Source: Argopecten irradians
Taxonomy: Eukaryota; Mollusca; Bivalvia; Pectinida; Pectinidae
NCBI RefSeq assembly: GCF_041381155.1
Contig: NC_091144.1
Coordinates: forward strand, 35,379,262-35,443,261
Length of the DNA stretch: 64,000 nucleotides
Reading direction: 5' to 3'
Shown: piece after piece, positions 47,776 through 59,529 of the stretch
Layout of the letters: every line of letters begins with the position of its first letter
How positions within the stretch are numbered: the stretch's first letter is position 1
Translations under genes and position numbers: made by a program
The notes under the pieces: model-generated
What the model saw: only the letters and a program-made list of their open reading frames with translations
Databases searched by the model: none
What the model was told of the DNA's origin: nothing

Positions 47776-49016
47776 GCATTGATGTCACTATTTTTTTTTA
47801 ATTTTATCGAGCTATAGAAAAAAATTGTTTGCAAACTGTGTGAATCCGCGTAACCTTCGATGGTTCGGTAATTAAGGCAGGCCGGAGTTTCCGGAGGAAA
47901 ACTGGCAACCTACAAATTGTACATCAACACAAGAGTAGTATATTGACCTCGAACACCTGATCCAGAGATGAAACATGATAAGTTGGAAAAGTAATCCTTC
48001 CTAAATTAAAAAAAAAAAACATCAACAAAAAAACACCAAACAAAAAAATAAACAAAAAAAAACAAACAAACAAAAAAATGTACATAGTTATAAATACATT
48101 GTTACTCACTGCGGAGATTTGCTTTATATTAACATATTTGTATTATTATACAAATTTTTCACAGATAATTAGTATTCGTGAGGGTAATCTAGCGTTGAGA
48201 AAGGTTAAGATTCCGACAGCTGATAGAGTCTGATAGATCGTCGTTTTTGAGTTCAGTTAATGAACCCGTAACTACGGTTACGTATCGTCAGTCACGTGCG
48301 GACTTATCTATTATGGCGACGTTTTAATACAGATCCATCAACTGGGAATTTGTCAGTTTGAACTTAAAATATTTCCTCGTTAAGTACTTGTGTAATTAAA
48401 GTTGATGACGTTTCATTAGTTGGTTAGTTTGTCCTGGGGTTTTTTCCGCCAACAAAAAGTCGACAAAAATTCACTTTAATGCGTCTCTGTTTCAAGTTGT
48501 CAAAATATAACTGCACCTTTTGATGGGACCAGATCTATTTTTTTCTCAAACAAACACAAAAAATGGATCAGCCCATGTACGTAATACACGACAAATTAGC
48601 ATATGTTGCCAAGTCAAATGTTTGTGGATATTCTGTTCGTTTGCTTGTTTTTCTTTAGTTATTTTATATGGTGACTATATACGAGAACTTCATCTCCACA
48701 GACGCACGCATTTTAAGAAAGATTATATTTTCTCTTACTCTGGACAGAGATATCCGCAATTTTGTATTTCAGTGCACTACAGTTCGTAATTTTATAATAA
48801 TAGAATGTCATAATTACGCCAACGTATGATATTCGATAGCATTCTGGCATACCTATAATGAACTCAATAAATGAATCAGCGGGTAATTATACACCTTGTA
48901 TCCATCCTTTGGAGATATTTTGGTGATCGGCGTGTAACTTTTAGTGGGTACATTCAATTTGTTCTTTATGGCTGTATTTACGAATTCTCAATACTATGGC
49001 ACTACAATATGCGATG
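47776..49016. other. Unassigned intergenic DNA
   Basis: 48005-48080 is an A-rich run with AAAC repeats. An 89-codon frame (48520-48789) has no recognisable domain or splice context. No gene supported. Confidence 0.5.
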
Positions 49017-49200
49017 CAGATAAGTTTGTTTGTTTGTTTGTTTGATTAATTAACGTCCTATCAACAGCTATGGTCATGTAAGGACGGCCTCCCATGTATG
49101 CAGTGCTTGCGTGTATGTTGTGTGAGGTGCGTGTTTTGGGAGACTGTGGTATATTCATGTTGTGTCTTCTTGTATAGTGGAACTGTTGCCCTTTAAAATG
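49017..49200 (-). repeat. Common bivalve dispersed repeat, reverse-oriented end
   Basis: GTTTGTTTGTTTGATTAATT-AACGTCCTATCAACAGCTAT-GGTCATGTAAGGACGG to TGTATAGTGGAACT is the tail of the repeat seen partially at 17051-17400, in the opposite orientation. Confidence 0.7.
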
Positions 49201-49634
49201 ATTAATTATTTCTCATAGATTTTGTGTATAAACTTTACCTGAGTCAGTGTTAACATGAAAATGATATGGATACACGGGAGTATATGGGAATCCATGGTAG
49301 CTATGCGCCTGAGAGTTAAGTGAATACAACTACCACTACCCAGACCGATGCGTTTCTCGGACTTAAACAGCCATAGTTACAGATTGTTGATGCGTAGTCG
49401 GCATGTATTCGGTCAGTTAATGCCTAAAGTTGTTGGTTTTTTCCTGCTAAAAAGTTCCTATAACTTTACAGATACTGTAGTGTGTTAGAATTGTAGCTGC
49501 TAGCTTACAGCATGATCGCAACAGGAGAATAAGTTATTCTATTTCTGATTCTTTCCAGTATCTCACTTTTGACCTCGAGATGAGAGTAGGACATCTCCCC
49601 TGAGCATTTACCAATTCAAGTGTTTGATATTTTT

Positions 49635-49767
49635 CACAGGGATTTGATAATTAGTTACAGTTTATATCAATATTGACCCACCAGGGTGTCCACAGACCAT
49701 TTGTAGACGTGGACACTCTGGTGGGTCCATATTGGTTTAAACTGTAACTAATTATCAAATCCCTGTG
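49635..49767. mobile_element. Perfectly paired 133-bp foldback MITE
   Basis: CACAGGGATTTGATAATTAG-TTACAG and its exact inverse CTGTAACTAATTATCAAATC-CCTGTG; the inner GACCCACCAGGGTGTCCAC pairs with GTGGACACTCTGGTGGGTC. A degraded partial copy is at about 53703-53790. Confidence 0.85.
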
Positions 49768-50917
49768 GTGTTTTTGACAGATGGGACATGTAGTAGACTT
49801 CATTGAGATAGCCCTATAATAATGAGTTTCCGCTATCACAAGAAGACAGCACGTGATCACCACACAAAACGCATTGTATACATGGACAGTCGTCCTTAAA
49901 TGACCAAACTGTGATATAACATGCTATATGGGTTACACATTTTTCTGTAACAGGCGAGATGATGGACATGAAACGATAGAATACCTCACCGTGATGTATA
50001 GCTTTGTTTACTTTTAAATAGCACGCAAGACTGGAACCAGGTCAAGGGGTCATAATTTATCTGTAGTGTAAACCTGTTCAGTAATGGATACGTCGGTTTT
50101 TTAATCTGTATATAATTCTGACTTTATGTAACTTAATTGCACTATCTGCATTGAACACACTTATCTATTTATTTATTTACAGCTATCTAATTTATTTATT
50201 TATTTGTTTGTTTGTTTGTAGTTTTTTTGTTTTGTTTATTTATTTATTTGTTTATTTCGTTGATTCATTTAGATTTATTTCTACAGTAGAACTTTTATTT
50301 TAGCATCATTCATTGAAATAAATTTAATAACAAAAATATGATTTGCTGATTGATTCTACGGCATTTTTTGCAAAAAAAGTGGGGTCAAATAGCGTCACCT
50401 TGTCATGTGCCTCTGAGCATTTGAATCATACATCTGGCCATAGCTAAAATAACTCAGTAACGTTTTAACACAACATTCACTTTGACTACGGATTGCATCA
50501 TTTTATCTACAGTCCTTTGATTCTAATTATATGGATATTTCAGAATAGGTGTAATACAGTATTAAAGAGGTGTCCGTATTCTGTAAACGTTACTTTTTAA
50601 GCAATTCAAATTTAAAGCAATCTTGATTTAAAGTTATATTTCATGCTAATTTCACTGTAAAGATATATCACTGAAACATTTGATATTTGAACATGATTCA
50701 AGCCTATTTTCCACGTGTACACATTAAAAAGATTTTTTACTTTTATATTTAAAATACTTCCATTGCTGCAAGTTTATAAAAAGTGGAAAAATGAGAAAGG
50801 ATCTAAACCTCAGACAGACGGAGAAAAATGTGTATAACACTTAAACAGTTTTCATTATGACAAAAAGAGCGAAAGTTTTAGACCATACAACTTTTTTAAC
50901 AGTCTAATGCAGTAAGT
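49768..50917. other. Repeat fragment and low-complexity DNA
   Basis: 49768-49920 is a diverged part of the common bivalve repeat (TCATTGAGATAGCCCTATAA). 50155-50280 is TTTA/TTTG microsatellite-like. The rest was not recognised. Confidence 0.5.
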
Positions 50918-51233
50918 ATAAAGATGTTCCACCATCGACAGAGCATAAACGATGCTCATCATTTGAAAAACAGCTTATTTTTAATCGTGTTTAATGTTAA
51001 ATGTTAAATTAACACAAAAATACATGTACATTTTTTTTTGCTCTTGGTGCATGTGCAATCAGTACTTCATTCTATATAGGACATTGTGTCGTGTATTTTT
51101 TTTCCGGAACGCAATTAATTATTTTTGATATTTTATCATAAAGTAGAATAAGAAGCTCAAACATTTCAATTGTGGTAATAGTTTAACTGAAGAACTGAAG
51201 AAAAATACTGATTCGTCTACTACTGTTTTTTAT

Positions 51234-51267
<34 letters not shown>

Positions 51268-51289
51268 GTCAGCGGTGTAGCATTTTTAA
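50918..51289. mobile_element. MITE-A, diverged copy with poly-A expansion
   Basis: AAAGATGTTCCACCATCGAC to CAGCGGTGTAGCATTTTTAA. About 27 consecutive A near 51238-51265 replace the usual short A run. Confidence 0.8.
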
Positions 51290-51385
51290 ATAATTACTGC
51301 ATTTTTGATAATTGCTTTATTAAACCCATACGGATAATTCAATTTTTCAATTAAGAAACTGTCTTTATTCAGAACCCCTTTCCAG

Positions 51386-51466
51386 CATCCTCGATACTCC
51401 ACGGGTTACTACCACTGACGTTATATATCCACGTCAGTGATAGTAACCCCTGGGGTATCGAGGATG
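51386..51466. mobile_element. Minimal foldback of the CATCCTCGATACTCC family
   Basis: 81-bp near-perfect hairpin: CATCCTCGATACTCCACGGG-TTACTACCACTGACGT against ACGTCAGTGATAGTAACCCC-TGGGGTATCGAGGATG. It is essentially both terminal arms with no interior. Confidence 0.85.
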
Positions 51467-52689
51467 ACGTTCTATATATTCTATTATTAGAGAACATAAA
51501 AAAGGAGCCATCTTCGTGCATACCAATCAAAAAGCTACATGTATATATAAAATGTAAGTAATGTACCTGTAATATATACACGTACAGTATACTTTTGTGG
51601 CCGATCGCCGTATATTTCTATTGTGTGTGTGTTTTTGTTTTTATATTATGTATGAGCTTGTAATCCTTTTTCTTGATTTTTTTAAGAATATGATTATATC
51701 TTGCTGTGACCAGTCCCTTTAGTTGATGAATTATTTTGTACTGAGCAAGTTAGGCGATGTGAATGTAGACGTTTATGGTCGTATGGAAAGGCTTTTTACT
51801 ACGTCATATATACCTTAAAAACGAAATAAAAAAAATATTTGAATCATTCGGTGATTCATACATGACTATGTCAAAGTTCCCGGATAAAAACCAAAGTTTG
51901 TTTTGTTCAGATCGTTTGACGTCATATGAATACCGGTGTCAGAGTAAGTCAGCTTCCCAATAATAATAAATGATTTACGTCAGAATCTGGTAATTACATA
52001 CGTTTAATTTTCTTCTTTTAATGTCTCCCTTGACACCGTCTCTTTTTTGGCCCTCCGTTGAGCGCTCGGACCTGTGATGAAGGCTCTGGGTTCTGTCTGG
52101 TGGTCGAAACACACTAAAGTCTTTAAAGTGAACAGTCGGGCAAAGAAAACTAGTCTAAATGCGTTCATTGGCCTTCCAAAAGTTCTCACATATTAATACG
52201 ACGGTCAAGTTCTGCTTGGTTTCCCGGTTCTGACCATTAAAGTAAAGAAAAGTTGAAAGCATTGAAAGCGAGGCTTTGTGGAAATGTAACCACGGACATA
52301 GTGAGCCGGGAGGACGTTTTAGAATTCCCTTACTTTAAATTAATTTCTTCGTACGCAGACAGATTTTGACGAGAGATTTTTATTTTTCCATTTCATAAGA
52401 AATTATACTGGATACATTCACACCATTTTTACCGACTTTAGCCATCCTTGCCCGACTGTTCACTTTAAATGTAGTAGTTTCTGTTCCTGTGAGACGACTG
52501 GTTTACCCGTTGTCAGTATAATGTACTTTTTTTAGTACATGGCTGGGAAAGGGCAAGAAAAATTAACACGATGGGCATGAACCTTACGGTCATCTGATTA
52601 TTGACACAATACAACACAGTCAAAGAATGTAGTAGTGGCAAACAATCAAGGCAATAGAAAAGAACCCTTTTTAGATGATAAATTCGATC
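51467..52689. other. Unassigned DNA with bivalve-repeat fragments
   Basis: Fragments at 52010-52130 (TAATGTCTCCCTTGACACCG, AGGCTCTGGGTTCTGTCTGG) and 52440-52530 (GAGACGACTGGTTTACCCGT). No gene. Confidence 0.55.
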
Positions 52690-53460
52690 TTGAATGAAGG
52701 TCAAGGTCGTTCCATTTAACAAACATGGTAGTCCTTCATTTCATCATGACTACAACCCCGATATCAGGTATCAATACCTCTTAAACATTGACGAGAAGTC
52801 GTTTATAAAGATTATAGTTTATTTGACCCCAATGGCTTTGAATGAAGGTCAATGCCATTCATTTGAACAAATTTAGTAGCCCTTCAAACGAGCATGCTAC
52901 AGGCCCATTACCTTTTAGTTATCGACAAGAAGATGTTTACAAGATGCTAGCCTATTTGACCCCTGTGACCCTGAATAAAGGTCAAAGTTATTCATTTAAA
53001 CAAACTTGGTAGCCCATCATCCCATCATGCTATAGGCCAAATATCAGTACCCCGGACATATTTGTTATTGGCAAGAAGTTGTTTAAAGATTTTAGCCTAT
53101 TTGACCCCTGTGACCTTGAATAAAGGACAAGATCATTCATTTGAACTTTGGTAGCCCTTCTTCCCATCATGCTATAGGCCAAATATCAGTACCCCGGACA
53201 TATTTGTTATTGGCAAGAAGTTGTTTAAAGATTTTAGCCTATTTGACCCCTGTGACCTTGAATAAAGGACAAGATCATTCATTTGAACAAACTTGGTAGC
53301 CCATCATCCCATCATGCTATAGGCCAAATATCAGTACCCCGGACATATTTGTTATTGGCAAGAAGTTGTTTAAAGATTTTAGCCTATTTGACCCCTGTGA
53401 CCTTGAATAAAGGACAAGATCATTCATTTGAACTTTGGTAGCCCTTCTTCCCAGTATGGT
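52690..53460. repeat. Tandem repeat of ~142-155-bp units
   Basis: Five to six units containing AGCCTATTTGACCCCTGTGA-CCTTGAATAAAGG, TCATTCATTTGAACAAACTT-GGTAGCCC and ATGCTATAGGCCAAATATCA. GCTATAGG starts at 53029, 53171 and 53326, so the period alternates 142/155 through a 13-bp gap. The last three units are nearly identical. Confidence 0.9.
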
Positions 53461-53599
53461 ACTTGTCTAATGCAACTTGTTTAATATGAGTGCTCTGGAC
53501 CTTTTGTTAAATGAGAATAATCGTTAGAATGAAGTTTACAGACAGCACATGGCGAACGACTATGGGCGAAACATGATGACTCTTCAGGACAGGAAACCT

Positions 53600-54720
53600 A
53601 ACAAAAGGCCCCATGGGCCTTATCGATCACCTGAGTTCAGATCTATACAGAATGAATCATAGACATATAAACACTATAAAATGGCCCATCAGGCCCTTGA
53701 AGTCACAGGGATCTGAGAATTAGTTACAGATTATATAATCATGGACCCACCAGAGTGCCCTAAGACCATTTTTAGACATTTAAGAGGTCTAGATTGAAAA
53801 ACGATAAAAATCATACTTTACATGGTACTAGATATATTTGACTATTTAATCTATGAAGAGTATCTGGTTCCATCAAATCTGTGAATTGAGAAGAAGATTT
53901 TTGAAATTTTAACCATTTTGACTCCTTTTGGCCCCATCCTTCTGGCCCCAGGCTAATTATTCTAACCCAGTTTGACTAATTTCCTTAGAAAAATAAGCAA
54001 ATAATGTCCATAAATGCGTTTTTTCCTGTATAAACTATAGTAAACTTGACCCATTCCCCAGGGAGAACACGAAACCCCAGGGTCATATAATTCACAGTTT
54101 TGTAAAGGACCTTAAGACCTTTCCATCTATGAAGAGTACTTGATTCTATAAGTTCCAGAATTTCAGAAGAAGATTTTTGAAGTTTTAGCCTATTTGACCT
54201 ATTTTGGCCTTGCCCCTAAGACCCCTGGGGGTCAGTCATGGAAAATTTATTAATAGGATTCAATGGCCATTTCATAGGGATAATTCTGACAACATTTGAC
54301 TAATTTCCTATTATAAATGACCAAATAATGCTCAAAAATGTGTTTTCCCTATACAAACTATAGTAAACTTAACCCCCTCCCCAGGGGGAAACCTGAGACC
54401 CCAGGGTCATATAATTCACAATTTTTGTAGAGGGCCTTAAAACCTTACTATCTATGAAGAGTATTTGATTCTACCACATCTGTGAGTGGAGAAGAAGATT
54501 TTTGAAATTTTAGTCAATTTTACTCCTTTTGGCACCTCCCACAGTCCCCTGGGGGGTGGGGGTCAAATAATTCACAATTTTATTTGGCCTTGTGCCTTAG
54601 AAGGTTAGTACGAAATTTCATTGAAATTGCTTAATGGAAATTGTTTACGGACACACGACGCACGACCACGGACAAAAGGTGATTAGTACAAGTCACCCCA
54701 GATGGACAATACACATGTAC
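53600..54720. repeat. Dispersed bivalve repeat with internal ~310-bp units (intergenic copy)
   Basis: Shorter copy of the family at 59530-61105. Left edge GCCCCATGGGCCTTATCG, internal blocks with ACCCCAGGGTCATATAATTC, right edge GGACAAAAGGTGATTAGTAC followed by AAGTCACC. No coding capacity. Confidence 0.75.
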
Positions 54721-55060
54721 AACAGGTACGGTGTTAATTCTTCCTCAAGTTTCTATGAAGATGGTGACCTAACAATGTTATTGTGAGTGAACGGAATTGA
54801 GATCACACTCAATATTTATTCCACATAAAAACTAGTATTGGGTGTGAACAAATAACTTGCATCCTCCACAACTTATTAATCTTATTATGTTATGTACTTT
54901 CCCAAGCACCGTATTAATGTGACCGGGCGGGGTGTACTTATTTGGTGTCTTCAGGGGCATGCTTCATTGAGATAGCACTGTAAAAAGGACACCTGGTTTA
55001 GGTGTAGGAAAGCCAGAGTACCCAGAGAAAAACCATAGAAGGAAGACATACACATACTGT
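54721..55060. repeat. Common bivalve dispersed repeat fragment
   Basis: 54930-55010 reads GTGACCGGGCGGGGTGTACT-TATTTGGTGTCTTCAGGGGC-ATGCTTCATTGAGATAGCAC, a middle part of the repeat; the flanks were not recognised. Confidence 0.6.
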
Positions 55061-57340
55061 ACTTTTACATGTTTATTCCACGTGGTAACATGTACAAAAT
55101 GTATAAATCAGTATCACGTGAACCACAAGTACAATAGCTACAATGGAAATGAAGCTCAGCTAAAAGTGTATAAAGGGAGATAATCCAATAATAAAATTTC
55201 TCAAAAAATGTCAGAGTCAATTATGCTTAAAATTACTTGATCAGCTTGCTAAATACACTGTATATAGTGGGCAGGATACAATTTAACAATATATTACAAC
55301 AATAAAAAATAACAGTAAAATAATCATATCATATATCTATGCAAGGAAATGTATCATAACCTTATCACGATGACTCTTGTCATAACTCCATTTAACATTT
55401 TAATATACTAAAAAATATCACAAACATCATATTGAGACAATAGAATGTGGAGAAGTCATTTTGATCTATATCTGTACATGTATATATAGAATTCTTTCTC
55501 TTATTGCTAAAGTCATATTATTCCGTCTTTGCATATTACAGAGTTAGCTCCCTTCCGGGTAGGTATCGATTGTTATGTCATTATTTTGTGAGCGCAATTC
55601 ACATCGTTTTCTCCGAAAAGTATGACGTTTCGCTCGCAAACACATGACGTCACAATCAATACCTACCCGCAAGGGCAGATAACTCTGTAATATGCAAATA
55701 CAGAATAGCATTACTGTAAGTATGGGTACAAAAACATCAATAGGAACATATAAGAATCGCTTAAAATTTTCTAGTCATATTGAAAATCCTCGATATAATC
55801 CAAATATTATTACGACAATATGAAGAGATTCCCTTTTGCAGAATTTTTTAAAGACTGAACCATTTCACCTGAATAGAATTTTTTTTAAATTTCAAACAAA
55901 ATCATTCAATGACCTTGAAATTAAATTCTTCTTCATACAACAAGTTCAAATAACAAAATGCCATAGAGCCGGTCGATGTCATGGGCCAAAATTTTCAAAT
56001 TTTGGACCCAGAACCATAAAATAAAATTTTTAGCAAATTAAAACTCGTGATTTGGTTCGAGGTGTTCATATAATTCAGCCAAATCTTAATATATCTCACG
56101 GTACCTGATGGCCGCGAAATTGCTAAAATAGCATCCCTGTAATAATAACCAAATATACGGCACATATATGCGGTCAATTTAGCTGTTAAAGCTTCTAAGA
56201 CAAGATAACCACCTCAAGTTGAGTATCAAATAGTTTTAGCAAGTGCATGATTTTATTTTTCTAAAAAATAAAAATCTGCAAGATAAAATAAATATAAAAA
56301 TTGTTTATACAAATTATTACTATATATGATTGATTGAGTAAATGGCCCGGATTCTGACCAAACATAAATAAATCAATATTAAATATATAATGCATTGTGT
56401 ATAAAACTCATCACTGAATGAAATGAAATCGAATTCACATTCACTTGGATTTATTGAATGAAATTAATAATGCATCTTGTATGTAGCACACATTTCTATG
56501 GGTAAATAATCTAAAAAATATGGATGTTTCATTATGTTGAAGAGAATATTTGTGAAAAATATCACAAGAGATTCCTAACGAGATATGTTGTTGGCGATTA
56601 GAATGGTAATAAACTGACTAAAATTCACAGTCACATTTCAAGTTAATACTCACAGCTTTTTGTGACAAAAACGTATTTCGATAGAAAAGTTTTCAGGACT
56701 TTTTGCACACTTTAACACGCAATAATGTACAAGTCATGTATTTTCATGTTAGTCTATTCGTAAAAAAGATTTTTTTTTTTTAAATGACTGGCCAGCGTCA
56801 CTTTATATCCTTCAATAAAAATTTTTTTTCAAACAAAAATATGGGGAAGACTTTTATAAAATTTGACTATGGGCACTAGATAAATTCAAAATACATTTCA
56901 TTCAAAAATATTAATTGTTTTGATGATTTCTATCTTAATGACATTATTTAAAAACTTTCTTCTTGTATTGCATTATTTCATTGGAATTTTAAAACAGAAA
57001 TACATATTTTTAACGTTTTGACTTTTTTTTTTAGTGTCAAATGCTATATTTGTTTTACAATTTAAATGTCTTCAAACCATTTACAATTTCAACAATTACG
57101 ACTTCAATGATTTTACATGAGAATTTTTAACCCCTTCACCCCTGAAATTTCAAAATGGACTTTCTTGTCTTTGATTTGGAGGAGTCTAAATGTGTCTTTG
57201 GGGGGTGAACTTCAAAATATCAAATAGAAAAAAAAATCTCAGTTTCACAACAGGCATATTTCTCTACATACACCACTCTCCACTCAGACGAAGTTATCCA
57301 TTTAGAACATGTATTTCAACTGGTAATAATGATAAATTAT
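55061..57340 (-). other. Possible 3' untranslated region and flank of the ARF-like gene
   Basis: This AT-rich stretch downstream of the stop (minus strand) is poor in recognisable repeats apart from the palindromic MITE at 55520-55706. On the minus strand an AATAAA lies at about 55069-55074, just before a change into known repeat sequence, so the transcript could end there. This is only a guess; other AATAAA hexamers occur near 56250 and 56450. Confidence 0.25.
55520..55706. mobile_element. Palindromic MITE (GCATATTACAG family), copy 2
   Basis: 187 bp, opposite orientation to copy 1 at 1100. ATTCCGTCTTTGCATATTAC at the left and GTAATATGCAAATACAGAAT at the right; the inner arms GGGTAGGTATCGATTGT and ACAATCAATACCTACCC pair. 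Confidence 0.85.
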
Positions 57341-57496
57341 TCAGGGCATGTTTAAGAGTTTGTTGTATGCTGCCCATATTCCTTTTCTCATTCCGCCTTG
57401 AGGTGTCTGCGTTCCCACAATTTGTACATCTCTCTTTAAACTGTCCACCTGAAGAAGCTTTTTGATTTCTGATAACTTCATAGCACCATCACAATC
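57341..57496 (-). CDS. ARF-like GTPase (ARL9/ARL10-like), last coding exon
   Basis: Minus-strand exon with acceptor aaattacag|GATTGTGATGG, 51 codons and TGA stop. The first codon Asp completes the NKQD guanine-recognition motif begun at the end of the exon at 63216. The stretch DCDGAMKLSEIKKLLQVDSL is the usual ARF-family helix after NKxD (D-EGAMS--EI-K-L in relatives). VQIVGTQTPQGG stands where other ARFs have the SAK-type motif and is not canonical, again as in ARL9/10. The protein ends shortly after (NKLLNMP). The intron between the two exons is about 5.7 kb, phase 0. Confidence 0.85.
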   Translation of the reverse strand, partial: DCDGAMKLSEIKKLLQVDSLKRDVQIVGTQTPQGGMRKGIWAAYNKLLNMP

Positions 57497-57659
57497 CTGT
57501 AATTTAAACAATTTATTTTTTATTTTTCTCTGCTTTATGTTCAATCATGTTTTAACATTAATTTGTATTAAAGGAACAATTCATTCTAAGAGAACGCTGA
57601 AATGGGCACATATATTTTTTGTAAATTGATTAGTGGCTTGTAGACTGTGCAATAAATCT

Positions 57660-57787
57660 GGCCTCGATTTCTCGAAACAAAAGTGCAGACTTAAGTTAAA
57701 ACTTAAGTTTTTCTCCTTATGTAACTTATATGGCAATTTATGACTTAAGTCAGTTTTTGACTCAAGTTTGTTTCGAGAAATCTGGGC
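57660..57787. mobile_element. Foldback MITE with GGCC...TTTCTCGAAACAAA ends
   Basis: About 128-bp near-palindrome in the ARF-like gene's intron. The left arm GGCCTCGATTTCTCGAAACA pairs with the right arm TGTTTCGAGAAATCTGGGCC. Internal ACTTAAGT repeats also fold. Confidence 0.7.
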
Positions 57788-57796
57788 CTGGTCCCA

Positions 57797-58168
57797 TTAA
57801 AGATGCTCCACCGCTGACAAATGGTATTTATTCACCATCAAAAACAGGAGCAGACGATTTAGTATTTTTCTTCGGTTACAAAAGTTACTTACTTTATACC
57901 ATTACCACCATTGAAAAGTTTGAGCTTCTGATTTTACTTAAAGTTATAAAATATAAAAAATAATTAATTGCATCCCAAAAAAATTCCGTTGCACTATATC
58001 CTATATGGAATGAAGTAATGATTGCGCATGCACCAAAGGCGAAATAAATTATTTCATGTTATTTTTTGTGTTAATTAGGCATATATACCCGGTATACATG
58101 ATTAAACACCAATTATTGTTCAAATGATGAATATCATTTATGCTCTGTCGGCGGTGGAGCATCTTTAA
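57797..58168. mobile_element. MITE-A copy in the ARF-like gene intron
   Basis: Complete copy between TTAA tetramers, with ends AGATGCTCCACCGCTGAC and GTCGGCGGTGGAGCATCT. A best-preserved example of the family (about 365 bp). A short spurious frame runs through it. Confidence 0.9.
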
Positions 58169-58684
58169 GTGTCCCTTGAATTACAATTTTTTAAACACCT
58201 TTTGAATTTAATGGATTTAATACGGTTATCTTAGAGCAGCAGTCAGGTAATTATGTGACAGCCACCAGACCTAGTATCTAGCTCATCTACCAGTTATATT
58301 GAAATTAGTTTTGAGTTATTTTAGTTCAGCAAAAGTTAATCTCCTCTACTTTGTTTTGAAATGGAAATTGCAGAGATTTTTTGTTTGATATAGGTCAAAA
58401 TGAAGTCACAGTGACCTTCTCTTGGTACAAGAGCCACTGTCTAGAGTATCACTATCAACACTAAACTTTGGCCTATTTATACTTTTGTCTTTGCAAAAAT
58501 GTCGGATTCAATGTATGGGGAGATAATCTAGCATTAGAGTTCTGCCGAAAACATCTCTCAACAGCTAATTAGGGTCAGGTGGCATGACTTGTCTCCCTTA
58601 TGAAGTTTGAGATGAAGTCTGGACAAATTAGAATCAGTAGCAATAAAGATACTATAAAACAATATTCTATTTTTGTAGCCCTAT
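58169..58684. other. ARF-like gene intron, unassigned
   Basis: Nothing recognised between the MITE-A at 57797 and the 650-bp element. Confidence 0.5.
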
Positions 58685-59334
58685 GGTGGCAGTGTACAGT
58701 AGATTTGAAAAATTCAGCAAAATTAAGTGCAGGCTTTAATTATGTACACATAGCTTTTTAACCTTAAATAACATCTATATAAAAGTATATATATTTTTAA
58801 TCTACACAACATTTGCAATAGTTATGCAGAGTTCATTTTTGGACAGGTCCGCTTTTTGTGGTTTTGTGAGCCTGTAAAAACCATGGTAACCAAATTTGGT
58901 TTTTTGAAAAAATGCAAAAAATTGGGATTTTCAACCCAAAATTACACCCCCTCTAGGAGATTTTTTTTTCTTGAACACAGTTTAAAACCAAGCATCACTG
59001 CCGTGATAGCGGAACTGAGCCTATTTCGACATAGGTATATCATTAAACTTTTGAGCAATCTTACCTCGTACCCCAGCTATCAATTTCTGCTGCTACAGTA
59101 TTGAGTTTTTCCATCTGAGACGCACATTCGGATAACCTCTAAACCATTAATCTCGAACCCATTTTGGGGAATTTCTTTATGCAAATGTGAAGCCTGCATA
59201 TAATTCTCTAGATTGAATTCACTAATTTTAGGATATATACATTTTTTAAATTTTTATGCATATAATAAAACAGGGGCTTTGTGCTTATTAAAAATCTCAT
59301 CCATGGCCATTCGGTCTCACTGTACACTGCTACC
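58685..59334. mobile_element. 650-bp TIR element, copy 1
   Basis: Begins GGTGGCAGTGTACAGTAG and ends CACTGTACACTGCTACC, an inverted pair. It is about 97% identical by eye to 62019-62668. No transposase frame, so a non-autonomous DNA transposon. On the minus strand it has a 50-bp exon-like segment (59065-59114) with AG and GTAAGA borders. Target duplications are not clear. Confidence 0.8.
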
Positions 59335-59529
59335 TTATACAGCATGTTTTGTATTTCTAAGTTTTCCGAAAACCCAAATAATGTCTAAACAAAGTTGTAA
59401 CGAACAAAATGACCTATCCGGATACTGTGTATCTCTAATAGTCACCGAGTAATGCCAATTTCCCTACAAGGTATCTTTTCGCCAATATTCCTCCAATACA
59501 AGTAACAAGGGGAGGTAATTTGAAAAAAA

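Noticed and set aside
48520..48789. 89-codon frame
   Set aside because: No domain, no flanking splice sites fitting neighbours, no repeat of it elsewhere.
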